From Hypomesus transpacificus (taxonomy: Eukaryota; Chordata; Actinopteri; Osmeriformes; Osmeridae): a stretch of 64,000 bases of DNA. How positions within the stretch are numbered: the stretch's first letter is position 1; every line of letters starts with the position of its first letter. Below the pieces are notes generated by a model that had not been told where the DNA came from, searched no databases, and saw only the letters and a program-made list of their open reading frames with translations. Location: assembly GCF_021917145.1 (NCBI RefSeq), contig NC_061063.1, positions 6,391,944-6,455,943 on the forward strand, in the 5' to 3' direction. The translations under genes and the position numbers were made by a program. This document shows positions 15,001 through 24,113 of this stretch, in pieces.

Positions 15001-17718
15001 CTATCAAACGGGAGAGAAGAGATTGAACGAGTCAAGATTGAGATGGAAGCAGAAAAGAAAAATATAAAGAACCTGAACAGAAAAATGAAAGAAGATATGA
15101 ATGTGCTGGAAGAGAGAAAGGCTGAAATGGAAATAGAGAAAAAAGAAGCAGAAAAGCACATGGCTGAATTGAAAGAGGAAGAGCAAGACATTAAAGAGAG
15201 TATCAACAAGATGGAAGACAACCTTGAGCAGATCACGGCTGAAATACAACAAAAGAGAGATAAATTAGAAATGACAAGGGGCGAACAAAATATCAAGATT
15301 GAATTAAAAGGAAGCACATCAGAGATGAATAGACAGAGAGATGAGTTGTCAAATGAAAAGAGCAAGATGGAACGAGACAAACAAAATATTCAAGATGAAA
15401 AGGCTGAACTGGAACGGATCAAGACTGAGTTACAAAAAAGTTCAGAAAATCTAGATCAACTCATGGACATGACAAAACGAGAAAAGGAGGGCCTTGAAGA
15501 GATTTCTGGACAGATTCTGAAGGAAAGAGAGGATATTACAAAACAAATGGAAGATGTCAAGAATAGAACACAGGTTCTTGAGGCAATGAAAGCTGAAGTT
15601 GAGTTAGAGAAACAAGGAATCGAAGACATCAAGAAGATGATATCAAATGGGAGAGAAGAGATAGAACAAGTCAAGATTGAGATGGATGCAGAACAGAAAA
15701 ATATAAACAACCTGAACAGAAAAATGAAAGAAGATATGAATGTGCTGGAAGAGAGGAAGGCTGAAATGGAAAAAGAGAAAAAAGAAGCAGAAAAGCACAT
15801 GGCTGAATTGAAAGAGGAAGAGCAAGACATTAAGGAGAGTATCAACAAGATGAGAGACAACCTTGAGCAGAACACGGCTGAAATACAACAACAGAGAGAT
15901 GAGGTAGACAGGGCAATGGGAGAATTAAACATCAAAAAGAATGAACTGGAACTAAGCTCTATAGAGGTGAATAAACAGAGAGATGAGATGTCAAAGGAAA
16001 AGATCCAGGTGGAGCAAGACAAACAAAATATTCAAGGTGAAAAGGTTGAACTGGAACTGATCAAGACTGAGTTACAAGAAAGGTCAGAGAATCTAGATCA
16101 ACTCATGGACATGACAAAACGAGAAAAGGAGGGCCTTGAAGAGATTTCTGGCCAGATTCAGAAGGAAAGAGAGGATATTACAAAACAAATGGAACATGTC
16201 AAGAATAGAACACAGGTTCTTGAGGCAATGCAAGCTGAAGTTGAGTCAGAGAAACAAGGAATTGAAAACATCAAGAAGATGATGTCAAATGAAAGAGATG
16301 ACCTGAAACAGATGAAGATTGAGTTGGAAAGCCAACGCCTAGACATTGACAACACCAAGGGTAGAATTAGAATGGCAATGGATGAGCTGGAAGAGAGGAA
16401 GACTGAAATGGAAAAAGAGAAAAAAGAAGCAGAAAAGCACATGGCTGAATTGAAAGAGGAAGAGCAAGACATTAAGGAGAGGATCACCAAGATGAGAGAC
16501 AATCTTGAGCAGATCACGGCTGAAATACAACAACAGAGAGTTGACGTAGAGATGACCCTGGGAGAATTAAACATAAAAAAGAATGAACTGGAAGCAAGCA
16601 CTATACAGTTGTATACACTGAGAGATGAGATATCAAGTGAAGATTCGGAACTAGACAAACTACATTTAGAAAATCTAGAAATTATAATAAATAAACGAGG
16701 AGATGAGCTGAAATCTATGAAGACCGAAATACAAAATCAACAAATAGAGACAAAGGACTCAAAGGAACAGGTCGATGCAGAAACACAAACCCAGGTGTTA
16801 GAGATGGAGAACATCAAAGCTGAGACACAAATAGCCAAAGAGGAGCTGAAAAAGAGTGGAAGCAACACATATCTGGAAGAGGGAACAAGTCTACTTCAGG
16901 GGCAGAAGCTGATGCTGGTGGAGACTGAGAAACAAAGGCAGCTTGGAGATTCCACTCAATCCACTGAACAGGAGGAACCTGCATGGACATCAACAACTGA
17001 GCAGGTGCTCCTAGACCAGAGGTCAGAGGAGACACTCTCAAAGATAGATCATCTGAAGAACATCTGGCTGGAGGCCAAAACTGAGAGGAAAGAGATAGAG
17101 AGGATGAAACATCGAGTTCAGGAGATGAGAGAACTCCTGGAAAGAAGACTGGAGGTGATCCAAAAACACGAGCTGGTTCAGAGAGCACGACTACAAAGAG
17201 AGAAAGAGGAGCTGGAAAAGATGGAGGCGGAGCTCAAAAGAAGTAACCAAACTCTGAACAGAGAATGGGATAGAGACAAGAGGAAACTCGAGGAGAAAGA
17301 TAAAGAACTGGAAATGATAAAGGCGGAGATGCTAAAACAGATTGAAAGACTCCAGGTCGGCATGGAGAGCAAGTCACAATCACAATTAATGACAGATATA
17401 GGTATGCAAACTTCAGAGGAGGACCTTGGACATGAGAGATCAACCAAGAGAGTGAGAGAGGAGGATCTATCAGAGATAATTCTTCTCGAAAGATCTTGGA
17501 GAGAAGAAACCACAGGGGACTTTGACAGATCTAATCTGGAGTTCAGAGGTCAAGGTCATGCTGAGGGAGGAGCGTTGGGCACAAAGACTCAGGTGAGATC
17601 AGGAGGAGCTCTGGAGGGATTACCTGAGGTGCTTCGGAGGATTTGGCGCCTCTGTTGTTGCTTCTGCTGCAGCCGCTGCTGTGGAGTAAGAGAAGAAGAG
17701 GAGGATGAGAACTTGTGA
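1..17718 (+). CDS. Giant tandem-repeat coiled-coil protein, 3' part (5' end outside window)
   Basis: The frame is open from the first base, so the true start lies upstream; the first in-window Met is at 58, giving at least 5,886 residues in one exon. Residues 1 to about 5,500 are 26 copies of a 214-residue unit rich in Glu, Lys, Gln, Arg, Ile, Leu and Met with almost no Pro, Gly or Cys, typical of long parallel coiled coils. About 385 unique residues follow: more coiled coil, then a less regular segment and a tail with the cluster CCCFCCSRCCG before an acidic end (EEEEDENL, stop TGA). No motor, nucleotide-binding or signal sequence is visible. Such proteins tend to be labelled trichohyalin-, golgin- or myosin-like through composition alone; I do not recognise a family. 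The cysteine tail suggests S-acylation and membrane attachment (inference). A polyadenylation signal AATAAA lies at 17866, another at 18013. Confidence 0.85.
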   Translation, partial: ELERIKTELQERSENLDQLMDMTKREKEGLEEISGQIQKEREDITKQMEDVKNRTLDLEAMKAEVELEKQEIEDIKKILSNGREEIERVKIEMEAEKKNIKNLNRKMKEDMNVLEERKAEMEIEKKEAEKHMAELKEEEQDIKESINKMRDNLEQNTAEIQQQRHEVDRAMGELHIKKNELQLSSIEVNKQRDEMSKEKIQVEQDKQNIQGEKVELERIKTELQEKSENLDQLMDMTKREKDGLEEISGQIQKEREDITKQMEDVKNRTLDLEAMKAEVESEKQGIEDIKKMLSDERDDLKQMKIELESQHLHIDNTKGRINMAMDELEERKTEMEKEKKEAEKHRAELKEEEQDIKESINKMRDNLEQNTAEIQQQRDEVDRAMGELNIKKNELELSSIEVNKQKDEMSKEKIQVEQDKQNIQGEKVELELIKTELQERSENLDQLMDMTKREKEGLEEISGQIQKEREDITKQMEDVKNRTLDLEAMKAEVESEKQGIEDIKKMLSDERDDLKQMKIELESQHLHIDNTKGRINMAMDELEERKTEMEKEKKEAEKHRAELKEEEQDIKESINKMRDNLEQNTAEIQQQRDEVDRAMGELNIKKNELELSSIEVNKQRDEMSKEKIQVEQDKQNIQGEKVELERIKTELQERSENLDQLMDMTKREKEGLEEISGQIQKEREDITKQMEDVKNRTLDLEAMKAEVESEKQGIEDIKKMLSDERDDLKQMKIELESQHLHIDNTKGRINMAMDELEERKTEMEKEKKEAEKHRAELKEEEQDIKESINKMRDNLEQNTAEIQQQRDEVDRAMGELNIKKNELELSSIEVNKQRDEMSKEKIQVEQDKQNIQGEKVELERIKTELQERSENLDQLMDMTKREKEGLEEISGQIQKEREDITKQMEDVKNRTLYLEAMKAEVELEKQGIEDIKKILSNGREEIERVKIEMEAEKKNIKNLNRKMKEDMNVLEERKAEMEIEKKEAEKHRAELKEEEQDIKESINKMGDNLEQNTAEIQQQRHEVDRAMGELHIKKNELELSSIEVNKQRDEMSKEKIQVEQDKLNIQGEKVELERIKTELQERSENLDQLMDMTKREKEGLEEISGQIQKEREDITKQMEDVKNRTLYLEAMKAEVELEKQGIEDIKKILSNGREEIERVKIEMEAEKKNINNLNRKMKEDMNVLEERKAEMEIEKKEAEKHMAELKEEEQDIKESINKMRDNLEQNTAEIQQQRHEIDRAMGELHIKKNELELSSIEVNKQRDEMSNEKIQVEQDKQNIRGKKVELERIKTELQEKSENLDQLMDMTKREKDGLEEISGQIQKEKEDITKQMEDVKNRILDLEAMKAEVESEKQGIEDIKKMLSDERDDLKQMKIELESQHLHIDNTKGRINMAMDKLEERKTEMEKEKKEAEKHRAELKEEEQDIKESINKMRDNLEQNTAEIQQQRHEVDRAMGELHIKKNELELSSIEVNKQRDEMSKEKIQVEQDKQNIQGEKVELERIKTELQERSENLDQHMDMTKREKEGLEEISGQIQKEREDITKQMEDVKNRTLDLEAMKAEVELEKQGIEDIKKILSNGREEIERVKIEMEAEKKNINNLNRKMKEDMNVLEERKAEMEIEKKEAEKHMAELKEEEQDIKESIKKMRDNLEQNTAEIQQQRHEIDRAMGELHIKKNELELSSIEVNKQRDEMSKEKIQVEQDKQNIRGKKVELERIKTELQEKSENLDQLMDMTKREKEGLEEISGQIQKEREDITKQMEDVKNRILDLEAMKAEVESEKQGIEDIKKMLSDERDDLKQMKIELESQHLHIDNTKGRINMAMDKLEERKTEMEKEKKEAEKHRAELKEEEQDIKESINKMRDNLEQNTAEIQQQRHEVDRAMGELHIKKNELELSSIEVNKQRDEMSKEKIQVEQDKQNIQGEKVELERIKTELQERSENLDQLMDMTKREKEGLEEISGQIQKEREDITKQMEDVKNRTLDLEAMKAEVELQKQGIEDIKKILSNGREEIERVKIEMEAEKKNINNLNRKMKEDMNVLEERKAEMEIEKKEAEKHMAELKEEEQDIKESINKMRDNLEQNTAEIQQQRHEIDRAMGELHIKKNELELSSIEVNKQRDEMSKEKIQVEQDKQNIRGKKVELERIKTELQEKSENLDQLMDMTKREKEGLEEISGQIQKERQDITKQMEDVKNRILDLEAMKAEVESEKQGIEDIKKMLSDERDDLKQMKIELESQHLHIDNTKGRINMAMDKLEERKTEMEKEKKEAEKHRAELKEEEQDIKESINKMRDNLEQNTAEIQQQRHEVDRAMGELHIKKNELELSSIEVNKQRDEMSKEKIQVEQDKQNIQGEKVELERIKTELQERSENLDQLMDMTKREKEGLEEISGQIQKEREDITKQMEDVKNRTLDLEAMKAEVELQKQGIEDIKKILSNGREEIERVKIEMEAEKKNINNLNRKMKEDMNVLEERKAEMEIEKKEAEKHMAELKEEEQDIKESINKMRDNLEQNTAEIQQQRDEVDRAMGELNIKKNELELSSIEVNKQRDEMSKEKIQVEQDKQNIQGEKVELERIKTELQERSENLDQLMDMTKREKEGLEEISGQIQKEREDITKQMEDVKNRTLDLEAMKAEVELQKQGIEDIKKILSNGREEIERVKIEMEAEKKNINNLNRKMKEDMNLLEERKAEMEIEKKEAEKHMAELKEEEQDIKESINKMRDNLEQNTAEIQQQRHEIDRAMGELHIKKNELELSSIEVNKQRDEMSKEKIQVEQDKQNIRGKKVELERIKTELQEKSENLDQLMDMTKREKEGLEEISGQIQKEREDITKQMEDVKNRILDLEAMKAEVESEKQGIEDIKKMLSDERDDLKQMKIELESQHLHIDNTKGRINMAMDKLEERKTEMEKEKKEAEKHRAELKEEEQDIKESINKMRDNLEQNTAEIQQQRHEVDRAMGELHIKKNELELSSIEVNKQRDEMSKEKIQVEQDKQNIQGEKVELERIKTELQERSENLDQLMDMTKREKEGLEEISGQIQKEREDITKQMEDVKNRTLDLEAMKAEVELQKQGIEDIKKILSNGREEIERVKIEMEAEKKNINNLNRKMKEDMNVLEERKAEMEIEKKEAEKHMAELKEEEQDIKESINKMRDNLEQNTAEIQQQRDEVDRAMGELNIKKNELELSSIEVNKQRDEMSKEKIQVEQDKQNIQGEKVELERIKTELQERSENLDQLMDMTKREKEGLEEISGQIQKEREDITKQMEDVKNRTLDLEAMKAEVELQKQGIEDIKKILSNGREEIERVKIEMEAEKKNINNLNRKMKEDMNVLEERKAEMEIEKKEAEKHMAELKEEEQDIKESINKMRDNLEQNTAEIQQQRDEVDRAMGELNIKKNELELRSIEVNKQRDEMSKEKIQVEQDKQNIQGEKVELERIITELQERSENLDQLMDMTKREKEGLEKISGQIQKEREDITKQMEDVKNRTLDLEAMKAEVELEKQGIEDIKKILSNGREEIERVKIEMEAEKKNINNLNRKMKEDMNVLEERKAEMEIEKKEAEKHMAELKEEEQDIKESINKMRDNLEQNTAEIQQQRDEVDRAMGELNIKKNELELRSIEVNKQRDEMSKEKIQVEQDKQNIQGEKVELERIITELQERSENLDQLMDMTKREKEGLEKISGQIQKEREDITKQMEDVKNRTLDLEAMKAEVELEKQGIEDIKKILSNGREEIERVKIEMEADKKNIKNLNRKMKEDMNVLEERKAEMEKEKKEAEKHMAELKEEEQDIKESINKMRDNLEQNTAEIQQQRHEVDRAMGELHIKKNELELSSIEVNKQRDEMSKEMIQVEQDKQNIQGEKVELERIKTELQERSENLDQLMDMTKREKEGLEEISGQIQKEREDITKQMEDVKNRTLDLEAMKAEVELQKQGIEDIKKILSNGREEIERVKIEMEAEKKNINNLNRKMKEDMNVLEERKAEMEIEKKEAEKHMAELKEEEQDIKESINKMRDNLEQNTAEIQQQRHEIDRAMGELHIKKNELELSSIEVNKQRDEMSKEKIQVEQDKQNIRGKKVELERIKTELQEKSENLDQLMDMTKREKEGLEEISGQIQKEREDITKQMEDVKNRILDLEAMKAEVESEKQGIEDIKKMLSDERVDLKQMKIELESQHLHIDNTKGRINMAMDKLEERKTEMEKEKKEAEKHRAELKEEEQDIKESINKMRDNLEQNTAEIQQQRDEVDRAMGELNIKKNELELSSIEVNKQRDEMSKEKIQVEQDKQNIQGEKVELERIKTELQERSENLDQLMDMTKREKEGLEEISGQIQKEREDITKQMEDVKNRTLDLEAMKAEVELEKQGIEDIKKILSNGREEIERVKIEMEAEKKNINNLNRKMKEDMNVLEERKAEMEIEKKEAEKHMAELKEEEQDIKESINKMRDNLEQNTAEIQQQRHEIDRAMGELHIKKNELELSSIEVNKQRDEMSNEKIQVEQDKQNIRGKKVELERIKTELQEKSENLDQLMDMTKREKEGLEEISGQIQKEREDITKQMEDVKNRTLDLEAMKAEVESEKQGIEDIKKMLSDERDDLKQMKIELESQHLHIDNTKGRINMAMDKLEERKTEMEKEKKEAEKHRAELKEEEQDIKESINKMRDNLEQNTAEIQQQRDEVDRAMGELNIKKNELELSSIEVNKQRDEMSKEKIQVEQDKQNIQSEKVELERIKTELQERSENLDQLMDMTKREKEGLEEISGQIQKEREDITKQMEDVKNRTLDLEAMKAEVESEKQGIEDIKKMLSDERDDLKQMKIELESQHLHIDNTKGRINMAMDKLEERKTEMEKEKKEAEKHRAELKEEEQDIKESINKMRDNLEQNTAEIQQQRDEVDRAMGELNIKKNELKLSSIEVNKQRDEMSKEKIQVEQDKQNIQGEKVELERIKTELQERSENLDQLMDMTKREKEGLEEISGQIQKEREDITKQMEDVKNRTLDLEAMKAEVELQKQGIEDIKKILSNGREEIERVKIEMEAEKKNIKNLNRKMKEDMNVLEERKAEMEIEKKEAEKHMAELKEEEQDIKESINKMEDNLEQITAEIQQKRDKLEMTRGEQNIKIELKGSTSEMNRQRDELSNEKSKMERDKQNIQDEKAELERIKTELQKSSENLDQLMDMTKREKEGLEEISGQILKEREDITKQMEDVKNRTQVLEAMKAEVELEKQGIEDIKKMISNGREEIEQVKIEMDAEQKNINNLNRKMKEDMNVLEERKAEMEKEKKEAEKHMAELKEEEQDIKESINKMRDNLEQNTAEIQQQRDEVDRAMGELNIKKNELELSSIEVNKQRDEMSKEKIQVEQDKQNIQGEKVELELIKTELQERSENLDQLMDMTKREKEGLEEISGQIQKEREDITKQMEHVKNRTQVLEAMQAEVESEKQGIENIKKMMSNERDDLKQMKIELESQRLDIDNTKGRIRMAMDELEERKTEMEKEKKEAEKHMAELKEEEQDIKERITKMRDNLEQITAEIQQQRVDVEMTLGELNIKKNELEASTIQLYTLRDEISSEDSELDKLHLENLEIIINKRGDELKSMKTEIQNQQIETKDSKEQVDAETQTQVLEMENIKAETQIAKEELKKSGSNTYLEEGTSLLQGQKLMLVETEKQRQLGDSTQSTEQEEPAWTSTTEQVLLDQRSEETLSKIDHLKNIWLEAKTERKEIERMKHRVQEMRELLERRLEVIQKHELVQRARLQREKEELEKMEAELKRSNQTLNREWDRDKRKLEEKDKELEMIKAEMLKQIERLQVGMESKSQSQLMTDIGMQTSEEDLGHERSTKRVREEDLSEIILLERSWREETTGDFDRSNLEFRGQGHAEGGALGTKTQVRSGGALEGLPEVLRRIWRLCCCFCCSRCCGVREEEEDENL
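58..16560 (+). repeat. Coding tandem repeat, 26 units of 642 bp (one of 639 bp)
   Basis: Each unit starts at the codons for MDMTKREK. Starts fall every 642 bp from 58 to 14824, then at 15463 (the preceding unit is 3 bp shorter) and 16105. Two unit types differ in the middle. Type A has ILSNGREEIERVKIEMEAE and NLNRKMKEDMN; type B has MLSDERDDLKQMKIELES and HIDNTKGRINMAMD. Both ends of the unit are shared. Order by eye: A, BBB, AA, B, A, B, A, B, AA, B, AAAAA, B, A, BB, AA, B. Units inside the array are nearly identical at the DNA level, while the last three (from 14824) carry many more changes, as expected if unequal crossing-over homogenises the centre and not the edge. Confidence 0.95.
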
Positions 17719-20241
17719 TCGGATCTCCATACCTCACAAATTGCTTCGTTTTATAACATTATAAATTATTTAATGTGCCGTAATTATTCACAAAATATGA
17801 TAGTGTGTATATAAGTGTGCAATGTTTTCTGTGTTTAAGAAAAGTTCAAAGGTGAAGCATTAACAAATAAAAGTTAAGGCATTAAATATATATATTTACC
17901 TGTACTTTAAAAGGTGAGGGGATGTGGCCTACTACTAGTATTGACAAGCCACTAAAAGATAAAAAATAACTGAAGTTGCAGTATAGATTTTGATATATAG
18001 ATTTTTTTCTTTAATAAAGTTATCAAGCCTAAAAACGTGCCTAACCTTGTCTCATTTCTTTCTTTAATACATTTGGACAATAGCATATTCATGTTTGAGG
18101 ACAAAACTATTAACATGCCAAAGTCGAAATCAGGTAACCACACAAAAAAAAACTTTAGTCTGAAGTTGACAGTTATTTGTATCATTTATTCAACATACAG
18201 GTGTCTTGGGAAATAAAATAAACAATAAGGACCGATAAGAGTCCTCCTCAAAATGTTTTGCTTGTAGTATGAACCGACACAAAGCGGATGAGATGACAAA
18301 CATGATGAGAACTGTAAAAATTCAACCATTGACAAATTACAACTCAGGAGAACATGCGCGAGACTCCAACCGTTCTGAACAACAGTGTTGAAACCAAAAG
18401 ATAACAGAAGATTGGAAAAAGACTGTAAAAACAGAGCGATGGGAGAGAAATAAAAGAGAAATCAACCCATATTGAAATACACGCCTACAACAGAAAGATC
18501 ACACCAATACAACTAACCAAAACTTAGCAGAATTAATAAAAACTCAAGATTATGAGAAGTTGCAGTAGCAAGGGGGGGAAAGTATTAAGAGAGACATTCA
18601 TTAAATAGCAAATAACAATCAATACAGAATCTTTTTCTCCTGTCCACAATTTCAAATTAGATTTTGGTAGTACAGAACATGTAATAATGAGGATGGTAAA
18701 ACATTCACAAAAGGAAAATACAGAACACCTGATTTGAGCACACCTACTCCTCTGTGCATTAATCCTGCTCCCAAGGATTTATATGATCAATATTAATTAC
18801 TTTTAAAAATTACCCTTTAGTTAATAACAGGAACAGCTTAACGCCAAAGCCTTCCCTGTGTTAAGCCTTTTTTATCAGGCAAATTACAATAGTGCTGGGT
18901 AAAGATGTTCTCTGACCTTCAGAATGCCAGTAAATCAGTTGTCAAGTGAATAATTTACTTCCTGACAAGAATGTTTCCTATCACCATGAGGATCTAGAAC
19001 TGACTTGTATAAAACGATAGGGAAAGAGAAATGACTGACTGGTGAAAAGTTAAAAGGAGATGGCTGGGAAGAACAGTTAAATGAGTCATGAGTGTGTCTT
19101 CTGGAACTGGCCCCATCTGGATTGAAACATCACTGATGCTGTGAGATAAAGTGTATTTGTCTGTAGAATTAGCTAAAAACCTTTTTTATACAAATCAAGT
19201 ATAGCGTAATACAGATGGGGATTTTTATGCTACTGTTTAAATACCTTTAATAAACAATAACATAGTGATTTCTACCTAATTTAAATAAAACGTAATTTTC
19301 CTAGGGCAAAAAAAAAAACAATATCCTAAAAGCTAAACCTAATTTATTTCCTTCAATATTTAAATTGAACGAAATTATTATTATTTTAAAATACAGTGAC
19401 AATAATAGCCCTCAGATTGTGATAAAGAACAGAACATGGTTGCAAAAGTTAATGATCAGTTGGTTTCTTTTTATTTCAATAGGGGGTATCGAATGGCAGG
19501 TTATTGCAGCATGAGCAGGGGACTCCCATTAGTCAGTGGGACAGGATCAGGTATACCACCAGCCAAGGTGCATCCTGGGAGGTAAACAGCATGCAGAGGT
19601 TAGGTCGGGATAGAGGGTCACGAGCATTAGCGGCACCAGTCACTCCAGACGGCATCTGACATTGGGGCCTTACTCAGGACCAGGACCCCAGGCTGCTGGG
19701 CCTGCCCACTCAACAGCCCTCGACCTGGGTTAGCCGGGCTCTCAAACACCAAACTGGCATCTAAGAGGAGGGTTAGCAATAGCCCAGCGGCTAGTTCACT
19801 GGACTCACTACATGACTCACTTACTGACACACACAGCATCACATGGGAGGGTGCAGGATAGAGGGATGGCATGTGCTGTATGGGATAAAGAAAGGATGCA
19901 AAACAGAGAGGGAAGGTAAAATTCTAATGGGCAATGTACTGTTTGAGTCAGTGATTCTCCCTTGAAAATAAGACTATAAGAGTGTGTTCACACTTCAGTG
20001 TAAGCAATGTGCATTTGCAAACTGTTTATACCTAGCATGAACTTAGTTTTTTATTTGAATTAATGAGGAATGAGTTGTATAAATGTGTTGTGAAAGTGAG
20101 TTTATTAATGCTTGAATATGCGTGTGTGCATGTGTTTGTGTTGGTGTGTGTAGGGGGTGCTCATGGCTGTTTCCTGTGGGAGAATGGCAGGTCAGAGGTG
20201 AGATGTCAGTGTCTAAGGGTCACAGTGGGGTCATGGTGAGG
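17719..20241. other. Convergent 3' regions of the coiled-coil gene and lypla2
   Basis: AT-rich sequence with no supported coding region. The left end holds the 3' UTR of the plus-strand giant gene, with AATAAA at 17866 and 18013. The right end is the 3' UTR of lypla2 on the minus strand; a possible minus-strand signal (TTTATT on the plus strand) is at 19470. I see no RNA gene or recognisable transposon between them. Confidence 0.6.
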
Positions 20242-23123
<2,882 letters not shown>

Positions 23124-23498
23124 TCAATGAAACGAGTGCTGTGGTTTATCAACACAACTGCTATTCAGTCTTCACAGTGGACTGTTTCTTTATGTCCTGT
23201 GGGAGCGGGACACCCATAGTGGGGCCGCGGAGCACAAAAGAAGTGAACATACCACACTTTATGGATGCTGCTCTGAAGCAAAAAGTGATAACTGCTGAGA
23301 AAGGAATTTGTTTAGTCAGCGCCTCTGGGAACTCATTAACTAAATGTGGCCCCCTTACAGCAATTACATTATTAACTGTTAAAACACCAGTGGTCTGTCA
23401 AAGCAACAGTCTGGATTTCAACATACTAGACTATCTGTTTCTTATTTTTCAGACCTGACACACTAACAGAGACTAGTTCTGTGATCTGTGTAACATAC

Positions 23499-24113
23499 CA
23501 GTGTTTCCCACAGATTAGAAAGCTATATGTGGCGGGGGGGGGGGGGGGGGGGGGGGGGGGTGTGTTGTTTCATGTCAGACCGGGGGGGGGGGGTCGAAAT
23601 AATTCACAAAATCAATCAACAACAACAAACAAATAATTTCTGCATATGCAGGTAGCGACGCTGCATACAGGGTGCTAAATAACTATTTAACTGGTCGGCT
23701 CCATGACGCCGGGTAAGTAGCTAGCTCTTGAAACTTCTCACCAAAACAACGAAGGGGAACCTTCGATTAAGACATGTCCGTCGGTACCTAGCGAAAAGTA
23801 GCCTCAACTTTCCTAGACCTTTAGCTACGGCACTAATGCTGAAGGCTCGCTGATGTAGCTGTCGGTCTCACTAGAACGGCGTATGCATCGTTGCTAACGT
23901 GTGCTGACGTAGTGACTGTGTGTGTATGTGAGAAAGACGCGTGCGTGAAAGAGACGGAGGGAGAGCAGGGAAAGGAAATGCAGCTGAACGAATACGCTGC
24001 GTGTTTTTACCTAAATAGCGATAAAAAAAAATGTTTACGAAACGCAATGTGTGGCGGCCGGTGTTGATTCTGTGGCGCACCGCCACAAATTAGTCTATGT
24101 GTGGGAAACACTG
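23499..24113. mobile_element. Non-autonomous hAT-like DNA transposon (MITE), 615 bp
   Basis: The element begins CAGTGTTTCCCACA and ends TGTGGGAAACACTG, a perfect 14-bp terminal inverted repeat. Further in, the right arm (reverse complement) continues CATAGACTAATTTGTGGCGG and the left arm carries the related TGTGGCGG. The 5 bp on each side are both CATAC; a full 8-bp hAT target duplication is not evident. No transposase frame is present. It lies in lypla2 intron 1 and contains two long G runs. The ends match a type I recall as widespread in fish genomes. Confidence 0.75.
23534..23560. repeat. Poly-G tract, 27 bases
   Basis: An unbroken run of 27 G, followed by a 12-G run at 23582-23593, both within the left part of the MITE. 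Length is likely polymorphic or imprecisely sequenced. The tract can form G-quadruplexes on the plus strand. Confidence 0.9.

Noticed and set aside
58-16560. Regular repeat array considered as CRISPR or satellite DNA
   Set aside because: The whole 642-bp unit is repeated without spacers and is in-frame coding sequence in a vertebrate genome.
111-16658. Many minus-strand open frames of 60-190 codons, rich in Ser, Phe, Leu and Cys, repeating every 642 bp
   Set aside because: They are antisense shadows of the Glu/Lys-rich coiled-coil repeat; GAA/GAG and AAG codons read backwards give TTC, CTC and CTT, with few stops.
19627-19872. 81-codon minus-strand frame between the giant gene and lypla2
   Set aside because: Low-complexity Ser/Leu content, no recognisable domain, and it lies in the probable lypla2 3' UTR.
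23871-24086. 71-codon frame inside the MITE as a transposase remnant
   Set aside because: No match to transposase motifs; the element is too short and looks non-autonomous.
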